Source of the DNA: Piper betle
Taxonomy: Eukaryota > Streptophyta > Magnoliopsida > Piperales > Piperaceae
Length of the DNA stretch: 64,000 bases
Reading direction: 5' to 3'
Assembly: GCA_033002965.1 (NCBI GenBank)
Contig: JAURVB010013607.1
Coordinates: 62,001-126,000 of the forward strand
In this document: positions 30,130-41,219 of the stretch, piece after piece
Position numbering within the stretch: the stretch's first letter is position 1
Layout of the letters: every line of letters starts with the position of its first letter
The notes under the pieces: model-generated
What the model saw: only the letters and a program-made list of their open reading frames with translations
The model's database searches: none
What the model was told of the DNA's origin: nothing
Translations under genes and position numbers: made by a program

Positions 30130-33100
30130 ATGAAGAATCCGGCAAGGGACTTCGTCGAGCCCCGCCCGGTCATGGATTCCGACTTCCCCTCCACCAGTGA
30201 GGTCGTCGGCGGCAGCGGCGATGGCGGCGGTGTTCCCTCTGAACGGGATTTCGCCTTCGCCTTCAACAACAACAACTTCTCAGATCGGGTGCTGCGGATC
30301 GAGATCGTCGAGGGCGGACCGTCTGAGAGCAAGGCCAACGGCGACGCCTGCCTCAGCATCGCCGACTGGGCCAGTAACCGCAAGCGGCGGCGGGAGGATG
30401 GTGTGAAGAAGGACGCCGGTCGGTTGATTGCTACGCATCGATCTTGCGTTTTTTTTGTGTGTGTGTTAATTGTTTTGCTGAAGATGGATCGTTGGTTTCC
30501 ATTTTGGCTTGTTGAAATTGTCAAATGGTGGTAGATACGTCGGAAATCAAATGTAGCTTTTGCGTTGCTGGTTGCGATTTCTGATTGTTACTGTCAAATG
30601 ATTGATGAAATGTTAGAAATTAGGTGGCTTTTTATTTGTTGTTGGATAGGGCTTCTCTTTTATGATATAAATTGATTGATGAAATATTGTATATGAAGTG
30701 TCTTTTTCTGCGTTGGTTTCGATTTTAGTTTCTGATTTTCATATTTATTGGATGAAATGTTTGAAATAAAGTGGCTTGCTCATGTTGTATTCTGTTTTAG
30801 CTTGTGATTATTAAATTATGTTTGAGCCGTTGGATGCCAAGGGTTTTTCCTTTATTTTTTTAGTGCCGGTTTCAAGTTATGCGTCGTGTTGCTAGATGGT
30901 GGATGAATTGTTGCAAATAAAGGGCTTTTTTCTTTCTTGATTTTTGAGTTCAGCTTCGGAAATTGCTGTGCATGGTGAGGATCATGTCTTGAGTGGCGAC
31001 CAGGTTGATACTGACGATGGTGGTGCTTATGAGAATGAGGAAGATGAACCAGTGGCAATGATCGAGGGTTCACCTTCAGGTTTAGTCACGATATCTACAC
31101 CAGACTGTCAATGTTCTTTACTTTTCTATTGTGTTTCTGTACAATACGTTTGACCTGATGGAGCAAGATAAAAATATAACGCTTAGAATTTTGATATTCT
31201 AGAACAAACCCATTATTCCAGCTAATCTTTTGTATTGTTGAATTTTTTTTCTAGTTGGATAGGAAGTATTCAATATAGAGCATGGTTCACCTGTACTGCT
31301 ATTGTATGCAAGCTGGTTGTGACTTCTCAAGGGTTGGTCATTTCAATGTCTGATCAGTCACTAATAAATACGAGTTTGGAGGTGCTACATTCGAAACTCA
31401 CCCAATATACAGGATTTACTTATTAAAAAAAATCTGTATAATTTCTTAAGAACACATAAATCTCATATATTAAATGCTGGTCGATAAAAATCAATGTTAT
31501 TACCTTGTTAAATTCGACCATTACTTGTATTTGTTATTCTTACGATGATATTATTTGAATAAAATACTTTGGATGCCGATATTTCAGCTCTTAACTTAAA
31601 TTTCTATACCAATGTAATATTTTTAAAGAGTTGTGAAATCAATTGTTTTTTACGATTTGAGGTAGTCTCTTATTTGTGAACCCTTACCATTTTAGGTCAC
31701 TCTACACTCTACACACATCTTTTTGTATGGCCAATGTTAGAATATGTTGATGCTTAGAAGTAAAGTGGAAAAATTGGAGGAAGAACATCAGTGAAAAAAA
31801 ATGGTAATGCCACCTTACCAATTTGCGAATTTTCAGGTGATGAAGCTGCAGATGGCGATGACTCTTCTTGGAATATGGATTGTTCTACTGTTGTTAAAGT
31901 TAAAATGATACATATAAGCTCTCCAATATTAGCAGCAAAAAGTCCATTTTTCTACAAGGTATGCCTATACGTTTTTCATGGTGTTTGTTATACAGTATGC
32001 ATTGGGAATATGAGAATCTAATCTAAGAAGATTAGAAAAGGCTCATAGCCAAAGTTTTATTTATCCCAAAATCTTCCCTAGTACAATGCGATAGCCTTCT
32101 ATTGATAGCAAACAAAATAAAACCTTACTGTAACTCTTATACTAGTAACTAGAGTCAAAGTTGCTTCATAACATATGCAAAGATGCACTCCTTTAAAGAA
32201 TTCGACCTTTTGTTGAAAATGAGTAATAAATCTAGTCAAACAAGTGGGATGGGGCCTTTGAGTTGTGGAAGTCAGAGTTGGGCGAGTGGAGTGATCAGGA
32301 TGGAAGGGATGGCAATTGGATGGATTGTTGGTGCAAGGAAGCCATAAAGGCGTGTTCCTCAATTCTTGAAGTTTGTTTCTCGGAATGCCCCCAATTTAAT
32401 GCAATATATGCATTGGAATATCTAAATTAACATCTACTCCCAAGGAAAAATAAAGGATCTAAATGTAAGATAAAAAAGCACACATCCAAAGTTTCATTCA
32501 TTCCAAAATCTTCCCTAGTAAGATGAGATAGTCTTATATTTATAGGCAAACAAAGTAAAAAACCTAATATAATGTTTCACTAAGTACTCCTAGTGAATAC
32601 ATTGCAGTGCATCTTGTTCCTTGGCTTCTTGGAAACTCCCTTACTAGTAAATGGAGTTCAAGGTGCCTCAAAACATATGTGTAGATGCACTGCATCAGTT
32701 TGATTGTAACAAAAGTACACTATATTTATGATGCCCAAATTTATTTTTGCTTTTGGCAGCTTTTCTCAAACGGAATGAGGGAGTCAGAACAGAGACACGT
32801 TACATTACGAATCAATGCTTCTGGTAAGAGTGAAAAGTTTCATGGTTATGTTGATTAATGATTTTATCCATCAGATCTGTCCACAAGTTCTGGTGTGTTG
32901 ATATTTGTGAACTATAGCTTTTTCTTTTGATTAAATATTCTTAATTGTGACAGCAAGGTGTTTTGCACAGATAGGATGTGGATGAGGCAACTGTAGTTTA
33001 ATAATGTTTGCTACGTGGTGACATTAAGATATAACTTATAATGATATATATTTGAATGCCTTTCAACTTTCTCTATGAATGGCAAACCTTGGCATAGCAG

Positions 33101-34410
33101 CACCTCTTCAGTTATTGTATGCAGAATTTTTTGGCAATTGGATGGTAGAAACTCTATGCTGAATGTTTTAAAAGATGTGGGAGTTGCATTTGAACGTTGT
33201 GTACTAATTATTTTCTCCTGTTTCAGAGGAGGCTGCTCTTATGGAACTTCTAAATTTCATGTACCGCGAGACTTTGACAACTACTTCTGCACCAGCACTT
33301 TTAGATGTGCTCATGGCTGCTGACAAGTTTGAAGTCGCCTCGTGCATGAGATACTGCAGCAAATTATTGCGAAATTTGCCCATGACGCCAGAATCTGCCT
33401 TGTTATATTTAGAACTTCCTTCTGGTGTTCTAATGGCTGAAGCAATGCTACCATTGACAGATGCAGCCAAGAAGTACCTTGCTTCACGATACAAGGACAT
33501 AACCAAGTAAGCTTCCTATTTTTTTTTCATGTGTGATGTTCTTTTAATTTATTCATTTTTATTTTAACTTATAAGGGTTTGATTTCACATATGAAGGTCG
33601 CAAGAGGAAGTGTTGAGCTTACCATTGGCTGGAATAGAGGCAGTTTTATCCAGTGACGAGCTTCAGGTTGCATCTGAAGATGCTGTATATGATTTTGTTC
33701 TAAAGTGGACCCGAGCTCAGTACCCAAAGGTAGAAGAAAGACGTGAGATTCTGGGTTCTCGCCTGGACGCCTTATTCGATTTCCTTATATGAGTTGTAGA
33801 AAGTTGAAGAAAGTACTAAACTGCACAGACTTTGACCATGAACTTGCCTCCAAAGTAGTCCTCGAAGCTCTTTTTCAAAGCAGAACCACCACATCGGCAG
33901 CGAGCACTTGCAGTGGATGAGACTTCGAATAGGCGATTTATGGAACGGGCATATAAATACAGGCCTGTAAAGCTTGTTGAGTTTGAAGCACCATTTCATC
34001 AGTGCATTGTTTACCTGGATCTCAAAAGAGAAGAGTGTGGGAATCTCTTTCCATCAGGACGGGTTTATTCTCAGGCTTTTCATCTTGGGGGACAGGGCTT
34101 CTTCCTGTCCGCACATTGCAATATGGACCAGCAGAGTTCCTTTTACTGCTTCGGCCTGTTCCTTGGAATGCAGGAGAAGGGGTCAGTGAGTTTTGCGGTG
34201 GATTATGAATTTGCTGCAAGGACCAAGCCTGTGGGGGAATTTGTGAGCAAATATAAGGGCAACTACACTTTCACAGGTGGTAAAGCTGTTGGTTACCGTA
34301 ATTTGTTCCAAATTCCATGGCAGTCGTTTATGGCTGAAGACAGCCTATACTTCATCAACGGTGTGCTTCACCTTAGAGCGGAACTAACTATTAAACACCA
34401 AGACAAATAG
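30130..34410 (+). CDS. POB1: BTB/POZ-BACK protein, POB1/LRB type, 6 exons, two frameshifts
   Basis: Family members are CUL3 substrate adaptors; the Arabidopsis LRB/POB1 proteins act in phytochrome B and PIF3 turnover in the nucleus. Exons: 30130-30418, 30954-31079, 31837-31958, 32760-32823, 33227-33506, 33597-34410. In order: a variable N-terminus with [15 protein letters not shown] and a basic KRRRED (possible NLS), an acidic linker, the BTB fold (DCSTVVKVK to [10 protein letters not shown]), the BACK region ([35 protein letters not shown]) and the conserved C-terminal domain ([33 protein letters not shown]). Exon 6 lacks one base near 33766 and two in the T run at 33871-33875. The frame between is shifted and meets TGA at 33790. 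The losses sum to three bases, so the downstream frame matches. Corrected length is 565 aa, normal for POB1. Confidence 0.92.
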
Positions 34411-35437
34411 GCTCTACGTTTCTACATGAGACTAAAACCGTATTTTGCTAACTTGTTTTGCAGGGGAGGGGGGGGCATGAGTCTATGCATGTTGTATTTT
34501 TTTATACAAATGTTTTTTGGGGTGAGGGCGTGCCAGACGAATCACTTAGATCCTGCAGTAGATTGTTTGTGGAAATTGAAGAACTGAGAAACAGTCTTGA
34601 CCAAGAAATGGCAGAAGGAATTTGTTTTGTGCTTGAATTTTTTGGTGTTGTACTTTATAGTTTATACTCAAATAGAAATTGTTCTTATGGCTTCCTGTTT
34701 TATCTCCAAAATTTTACCGTTAAATGCCCAACATTTCGGAGAAAATCTCCAACAGTTCAAAAGAATACATCATAAAATCAATATACATTCTTAGTTGTCA
34801 AGAAGCAGAAACTGCTCCATAAGTGAAGATACATAAATGTGAAAAATTAAACAATTTAATTTAACAGAATCGTATTGTGTTTATTAAAGCCTTGGTTACA
34901 CGAATGAACTTGAGTAGAAAAGAAAATTTTTCTACAAGCGATGAACTTCTTATTTTTTAGTTTCCCCTTCCACTCCACCACATAAAAATACATAAAATTG
35001 AGTTACATGAATTAATACCACTCTTCATTTCATATTTATCTTATTCAAAGTATTATTTTTTTAAAAAAAGTGTCCTCTTGCCCTACCTGGCCCCCGTTCT
35101 CACCCTCTTTAATTGAGCGTGTTAATCTCAGGTTTTTCGGCCACTAACCCAGGGCAGATTGAATTTCCAGAGAATTAAATACCGAATTGGAATGGTGACA
35201 CGTTAATCTTGTTTTACAGTTTCAATATCATTACAATTTACATATCAACAACGCAAATAGCACAATCGAATAAAATCCAAGAACAATACATGAATGTTGA
35301 ACTTATTTTTCTCCAGGAAAGAACATCCACGAAAATTTGGAATTTCACTTTCTAATAAACTTTGTTCGAATACCACCTACATTTCCACCATAAGAATGGG
35401 TTATGATTCCATGATAAGATCGCCAATTAAACAGACA
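34411..35437. other. 3' flank of the BTB gene and convergent gene
   Basis: The plus-strand gene upstream and the minus-strand gene downstream converge here, so both 3' UTRs should lie in this stretch. A G-rich run (GGGGAGGGGGGG) occurs at 34464-34475. I see no other gene. Confidence 0.4.
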
Positions 35438-37039
35438 TCACATTACTTTTTGCCATGCTGAGAGTGGGTGAAGATCACTCTCTTCATCTAATCAATGCAC
35501 TAATTGAAATACATACGAAAAAAGTAATAAAGTAGTTACGGAAACTTCTTACCTTCCACTTCTTCAAATTGAACAACCACAACCGCACCAACAGCAGCAT
35601 TAAATTCAAAGCTGCCCAGATTAAAAATCACCAATCAGATGAAGAACATCAGGGGAAGGCCTATTGGGAAATATCTGGAAACTTTTGTTTTTCTTTCCTA
35701 TCTTATGCAGAGTGGACATAATAACAGCTTATTCTAGAACTGAAGACAAATAATTACTAAAAGCATTTGTTCACAAAAAAACACCAAAACACAAATCTCA
35801 TTCAAATATATCGTTATAAATTCTAACCTTATATACCCTCATGACATCAGGCAACAAACACTACTAATAAGTCTTATGAAATTCACACTCCTTCAACCTT
35901 ACGAAATTCATACTCCTATGATGGCCGGATGCCCTTCCTGACACCCTCTTTGCCCTGGCTTGGAACCACCGACGCAAGAGCATTGGCATTGCTATTCTTA
36001 TTGTCTATGTAAAAATATTCAGTTTTGCAAACTGGCATTCCTTATACTTAGCAGGTAAGTAACACAGCTATAATTCCAAATTTATTAGATTAAAAAAGGT
36101 GTACTATTGAGATCAGGATACATTCATGCAGGAAAATTACCTGTTGGAAAATGCCACATCAAGACCGTCTGAAATGCTCTTGGTTGCTTCAACTAATACT
36201 GTAACAATTTCGGTTTTTCTAGTGCTAGCCATAAGGAGGTCATATTCACTAGGAACAATTATAGAAAAAAATTATCACTTAGCTCGCTCAAGCATAATTT
36301 GTAAACAGCATCCATCGCTATCCTCCTCTTCAGCGCATTTGCTTCAGGGTCCACAATATAGATAGCCAGGTCTGTTACTAGTAGGATACGCCTTTTCATC
36401 TTTCCAGATCCAGTGAATTTTATGACTCTGTCTGCAAATAAAACTTGTCTATCCCCTACATATTACACATGAAACGTAAATTAACCGCACACTCAATAGT
36501 TAAGACAATATCAAACAGATGAAACTGAAAAAGGAAATCACATACTTGTAGCCAACTTCGCCAGTACAAATCAAAATATACAGATCGATGATAACATAGA
36601 CAATGGAGATTAAAAATTCAAAAATTTCAAATAACAACTCTAACGACCTTAAAAATTTATCATTTCACGCACCTTAAGCGTTCTATATCAAACAAAACCA
36701 CAAAACAAAAACAGCAAAAGCTATACCAACCATAAGAAGAAGCATATGGAAATATACAAAAAACATGTTCTTTCCCGTTAACATACATTAATCAAGTTAA
36801 AAATCATAAATTTATGTCACATTACATCATCTTGTGTTCAAACAATATCTGATTGAAAAAAAAATCGCAGAAACAAATGAAACGAAATATCTGCCTCAAT
36901 ACCGACCGTGTTTCTCCAAAATTCGCATGAGAAACCCATTAGATGGCACGTCAAGGTAATCCCCCCGGTACTCCCGGTGGAGGGAAGCCTTCCTCCGAAC
37001 CTTCATCCCCATGAACGGCTCCTGGTTGTCCTCCGCCAT
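35438..37039 (-). CDS. Small myosin-I tail (TH1)-like protein
   Basis: TH1 domains of class I myosins bind acidic membrane lipids; this gene has no motor. Exons supported by sequence: 37039-36907 (MAEDNQEPFMGMKVRRKASL to RILEKHG), 36455-36141 (DRQVLFADRVIKFTGSGKMK, then RRILLVTDLAIYIVDP, LCLSELSDNFF, EYDLLMASTRKTEIVTVLVE) and 35611-35553 (SFEFNAAVGAVVVVQFEEVEG). A last short exon at about 35487-35438 is a guess. Exon 2 lacks one T in the run 36265-36271 (A7 on the plus strand), which creates stops; adding one base restores SDNFF-x-IIVPSEYD. The frame is also open upstream to 37228, but MAEDN is the natural start. Function in plants is unknown to me. Confidence 0.75.
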
Positions 37040-37229
37040 TTCCCCGGGAAACGTCGAGCGTAGCCTCGGCGTCGTCGCCGCGCGTCGCCGCCGCCGCCGC
37101 CGTCCTCCGCGGCAGGGTCTTGGATCTGCACCCTCTTCATCGCCGTTCTCGCCGGACCTCCGCCGCCAGCAGATCGGAGGAGGGCGTGCTCGGCGAGTGC
37201 TGACGTTGGTTGGAGAAGAAAGTATCAAC

Positions 37230-39028
37230 TAGCGGTGGGCATCGGTCGGACGGACGTCGGACAAGTTATGTCCGCGTTTGTCCGAAATTTTATCGGACAA
37301 AATTTGTTCGACCGAGTTAATATCCGACTTGTCCGTCGGGCCCGAGCAATGTCCGTGGACGGTCCAAAATCAAAACTTAAAATTTTAAACCCTAACCAAG
37401 AAACACTGTTCATATGGCGCGCCGCCGCCGCCGCCGCCTCTGCAGCAGCATCCTGCCGCCGCCCTCGCCGCCGCCTCTTGCCGCCGCCCTCACCCACCCT
37501 CCCCTTGCCTCCGCCGAACCGCCACCGTCGCCACTGCACGCCTCTCCGCTCCGCTTGCCTCCAGCCGGACCGCCTCCGCTCCGCCTGCACGCCTCATCTG
37601 CCTCCGCCGCCTGCCTCCGCTCCCAGCTTGCACCGCCTGCCTCCGCCGGACCGCCACCATCTGCTCGTGTCTCCGCCACCCTCTGCGCGCCGTGTGAAGA
37701 TCCACCGCCGCCTCTTGCCGCCGCCCTCCCCCGCCCAGCTTGCACCGCTCCAACCTCCGCCGCCTGCCTCCGCCGGACCGCCACCCTAAACATCCGCCGC
37801 TGCCTGCCTCGTCTGCCCACCTCCGTCGCCGGACTGCCATCCGCACGCCGGACTCCGTCGAACCGCCGCCCGTTGCCGCCGTGTATATATCACTTAATTT
37901 ATCCTAAATTTAGTTTATTTTATATCTAGGATTAATTCTTATTATTTTATAAGGTTAGATTATTTATACTTGGATGATAATGTAAAAAAAATTTATTCTA
38001 ACAAAATTGTGCAGTGATTGAGCTATAAAAATTTGTACAATTGTTTGGTGATGGAAGTTTACATCTTGGAAAGAATAGGTACTGTCAAAGTGTCAATTAA
38101 TTATATTTGTTGATTCCACTTTTATAAATAGAATTGATTTATACTAGTTATAACATTTTATATTTATAATTTGATATTTTTTCACAGATGGATCCTGCAA
38201 GTTCATTACTAAATATAAATGAACAAAGTGGAGATGGAAAAGATAACAAAAATTCAATTGCTAAAGAAGGAGAATCTCTAGATGGTGCATTATCAAAAAA
38301 AGAAAATGGCATCCGATGTATGGGCCTATTTTGATAACAAATTTCAAAGATTATTTTCTGTTGAGGGATACAAAGATTGAAGGATGGTGAAATTTTTGTT
38401 GAGATTAATTTATAAAATCTAGCCTGTTCTTTTTTATACCAAACTTTAGCTTGTTTAAAGTCGTAGTTTTCGAATCTGCTTTTTCTTCGAAATATTTCGT
38501 TACTTGAGACGTTGGTGCTTATTAAAGAATGAAACTAGTGCACCTGATTAACTGTTCACTTACATTTGCATGAGAACATATGTTTTCTTGCAAAACAAAC
38601 ATCATATACTATTGGCGATATAATTGAAATTTTGAATGTTTCATCATTGGCTTTACTTGCCATCTTTTTATGTTATTTCACACAGGAGATTGTTGGGTCT
38701 TAACTCTCAAAGTATTTATGGCTTATAATAAGAGTGACTTTTATCCTATGTATGTCATTTTTTGTTATTTAAGATATTAAATATCAATTTTATGTATGAA
38801 CTTAATTAATTTACTGTATATTACATTTTAAAATTTTTATAAACTATAATATTAGCCTTACAAATGTTGAAAATATTATATTATTGATGTAAAATATCGA
38901 GTCATTCGGTCGGACAAAGAAATGTCCATGTTTGGTTTGTTTTAATTCGGTCGAATTCGGTCGGTCAAATTCGGTCGGACATACTTCGGACTTCGGACGG
39001 TCGGACCAATTCGGACGCCGCACCCATA
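37230..39028 (+). mobile_element. Non-autonomous hAT-like element with transposase 5' fragment
   Basis: The left end TAGCGGTGGGCATCGGTCGG and the reverse complement of the right end (TATGGGTGCGGCGTCC) are partly similar, and both ends are packed with TCGGTCGGAC/GTCCGA subterminal motifs. Inside, TTTTTTCACAG precedes an ATG at 38188 opening MDPASSLLNINEQS. After a one-base shift comes KKKMASDVWAYFDN, like the start of the BED zinc finger of plant hAT transposases. The rest of the transposase is absent. GCC-rich repeats at 37410-37870 generate several spurious long frames. No 8-bp target duplication is visible, so the boundaries are approximate. Confidence 0.6.
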
Positions 39029-39240
39029 TATATGGTGGGCCGTTGAGAATGGGCTCGGGCTTCTCCGTTCGTGGGCTTTATTGGCCCATTTGTCACAGGG
39101 TAGCTCGCCGAGCAAGTGGCCCATTAGAGGAAAGTGATTATGGCCATTGTAATAATCTTGGGTAGAAATCATAATTACGTCGAGAAAAACGTTGGATTAT
39201 GGTCTAGGAGGCAGTCTTATGAACGTGGGCAGATTACTAC

Positions 39241-39532
39241 GATTCATTTTTAGATGAACAATGGCATCTGATCTTATTGTTTTTTTTGTGTGTTGTATTG
39301 CGTTTGTTAGATCGGTCTTGTTCTTGATGGTGGTAATGTAAATTATGTAAGGGTGAAGATGGTGGACTCGGAAATCAGGAGATGTGGAAGCTTATTTATG
39401 GACCATAAACAAAACCTAACACCGCCTAATATATAATATAGCTTTATAAAGAAGATGCACCCAAAGTCTTTTTATTTGCTTTCGAATATTGACCGTAAGG
39501 CTTTCTAGCTCATTACATTCTATGAGGCAGAT
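39241..39532 (+). repeat. Degenerate leading copy of the 307-bp repeat
   Basis: This stretch shares TCATTTTTAGATGA, ATGGCATCTGATCTTATTG, GAGATGTGGAAGCTTATTTA and CTTTATAAAGAAGATG with the array that follows. It has many substitutions, so it is the oldest unit. Confidence 0.8.
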
Positions 39533-41070
39533 CAATACACTTCATTTTTAGATGACTAATGGCATCTGATCTTATTGTTTTTGTTGTTATTCTTGTATTG
39601 TATCTTTTGCATCTGATCTTGTTCTTGATGGCGGTGATGTAATTTTTGCAATGGTGAAGGTGCCGGACTTCAGAGATGGGGAGATGTGGAAGCTTATTTA
39701 TGGGCCATACAAAAAAAACCAGCACCACCTAATAATAATATATATGTGACTTTATAAAGAAGATGATCCAGGCTCCAAAGCCTTTTATGTTCTTTCTAAA
39801 GAGTAAAAAAGCTTGGAACCAGTAAATCAAAAAGATAAAACAATACACTTCATTTTTAGATGACTAATGGCATCTGATCTTATTGTTTTTGTTGTTATTC
39901 TTGTATTGTATCTTTTGCATCTGATCTTGTTCTTGATGGCGGTGATGTAATTTTTGCAATGGTGAAGGTGCCGGACTTCAGAGATGGGGAGATGTGGAAG
40001 CTTATTTATGGGCCATACAAAAAACCAGCACCACCTAATAATAATATATATGTGACTTTATAAAGAAGATGATCCAGGCTCCAAAGCCTTTTTATGTTCT
40101 TTCTAAAGAGTAAAAGCTTGGAACCAGTAAATCAAAAAAGATAAAACAATACACTTCATTTTTAGATGACTAATGGCATCTGATCTTATTGTTTTTGTTG
40201 TTATTCTTGTATTGTATCTTTTGCATCTGATCTTGTTCTTGATGGCGGTGATGTAATTTTTGCAATGGTGAAGGTGCCGGACTTCAGAGATGGGGAGATG
40301 TGGAAGCTTATTTATGGGCCATACAAAAAAACCAGCACCACCTAATAATAATATATATGTGACTTTATAAAGAAGATGATCCAGGCTCCAAAGCCTTTTT
40401 ATGTTCTTTCTAAAGAGTAAAAGCTTGGAACCAGTAAATCCAAAAAGATGAAAACAATACACTTCATTTTTAGATGACTAATGGCATCTGATCTTATTGT
40501 TTTTGTTGTTATTCTTGTATTGTATCTTTTGCATCTGATCTTGTTCTTGATGGCGGTGATGTAATTTTTGCAATGGTGAAGGTGCCGGACTTCAGAGATG
40601 GGGAGATGTGGAAGCTTATTTATGGGCCATACAAAAAAACCAGCACCACCTAATAATAATATATATGTGACTTTATAAAGAAGATGATCCAGGCTCCAAA
40701 GCCTTTTTATGTTCTTTCTAAAGAGTAAAAAGCTTGGAACCAGTAAATCAAAAAAGATAAAACAATACACTTCATTTTTAGATGACTAATGGCATCTGAT
40801 CTTATTGTTTTTGTTGTTATTCTTGTATTGTATCTTTTGCATCTGATCTTGTTCTTGATGGCGGTGATGTAATTTTTGCAATGGTGAAGGTGCCGGACTT
40901 CAGAGATGGGGAGATGTGGAAGCTTATTTATGGGCCATACAAAAAAACCAGCACCACCTAATAATAATATATATGTGACTTTATAAAGAAGATGATCCAG
41001 GCTCCAAAGCCTTTTTATGTTCTTTCTAAAGAGTAAAAAGCTTGGAACCAGTAAATCAAAAAAGATAAAA
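39533..41070 (+). repeat. Five-copy 307-bp tandem array
   Basis: Near-identical units begin with CAATACACTTCATTTTTAGA at 39533, 39841, 40147, 40455 and 40763 (spacing 306-308 bp). The last unit ends next to the tRNA gene at 41080. Units differ mainly in homopolymer lengths (A6 to A8 after GGCCATAC, T4/T5 in CCTTTTTATG, A4 to A6 in GAGTAAAAAG); unit 3 also carries two substitutions near 40440-40450. Frames across the array on the minus strand are repeated by-products. I do not recognise the unit as a known satellite or gene. Confidence 0.95.
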
Positions 41071-41071
41071 A
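41067..41071 (-). terminator. Pol III terminator of tRNA-Gly
   Basis: AAAAA on the plus strand (TTTTT on the minus strand) lies 8 bases past the tRNA 3' end, the usual RNA polymerase III stop. Confidence 0.75.
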
Positions 41072-41079
41072 GACCTGTC

Positions 41080-41151
41080 TGCGTTTGCCGGGAGTCGAAC
41101 CCGGGTCTATTGCTTGGAAGGCAATTATCCTAACCGTTGGACTACAAACGC
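41080..41151 (-). tRNA. tRNA-Gly (anticodon UCC)
   Basis: On the minus strand a 72-base cloverleaf starts GCGTTTGTAGTCC. The acceptor stem GCGTTTG pairs with CAAACGC. The anticodon arm ATTGC-CTTCCAA-GCAAT gives anticodon TCC, read as UCC (codon GGA). A GGGTTCGACTCCC T-arm (B box) and a TAGTCCAACGG A box are present. No intron; the CCA end is not encoded, as expected for a nuclear gene. Confidence 0.97.
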
Positions 41152-41219
41152 TTTTGTCTTATTAATTAAAATTAAATAATTAAATGACCATAGTAAAATA
41201 GAACGATGTTGGGGTGGGG

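Noticed and set aside
37235..37929. Long alanine/proline-rich frames
   Set aside because: They are products of GCC-rich repeats within a hAT-like element, open on both strands.
39513..40770. Repeated minus-strand frames ending HLKMKCI
   Set aside because: The same frame recurs once per 307-bp unit, its length changes with homopolymer length, and no domain is recognisable.
39533..41070. C/D snoRNA cluster or tRNA-snoRNA dicistron
   Set aside because: TGATG and CTGA motifs occur, but without the paired box spacing and terminal stems, and a T5 Pol III stop separates the array from the tRNA.
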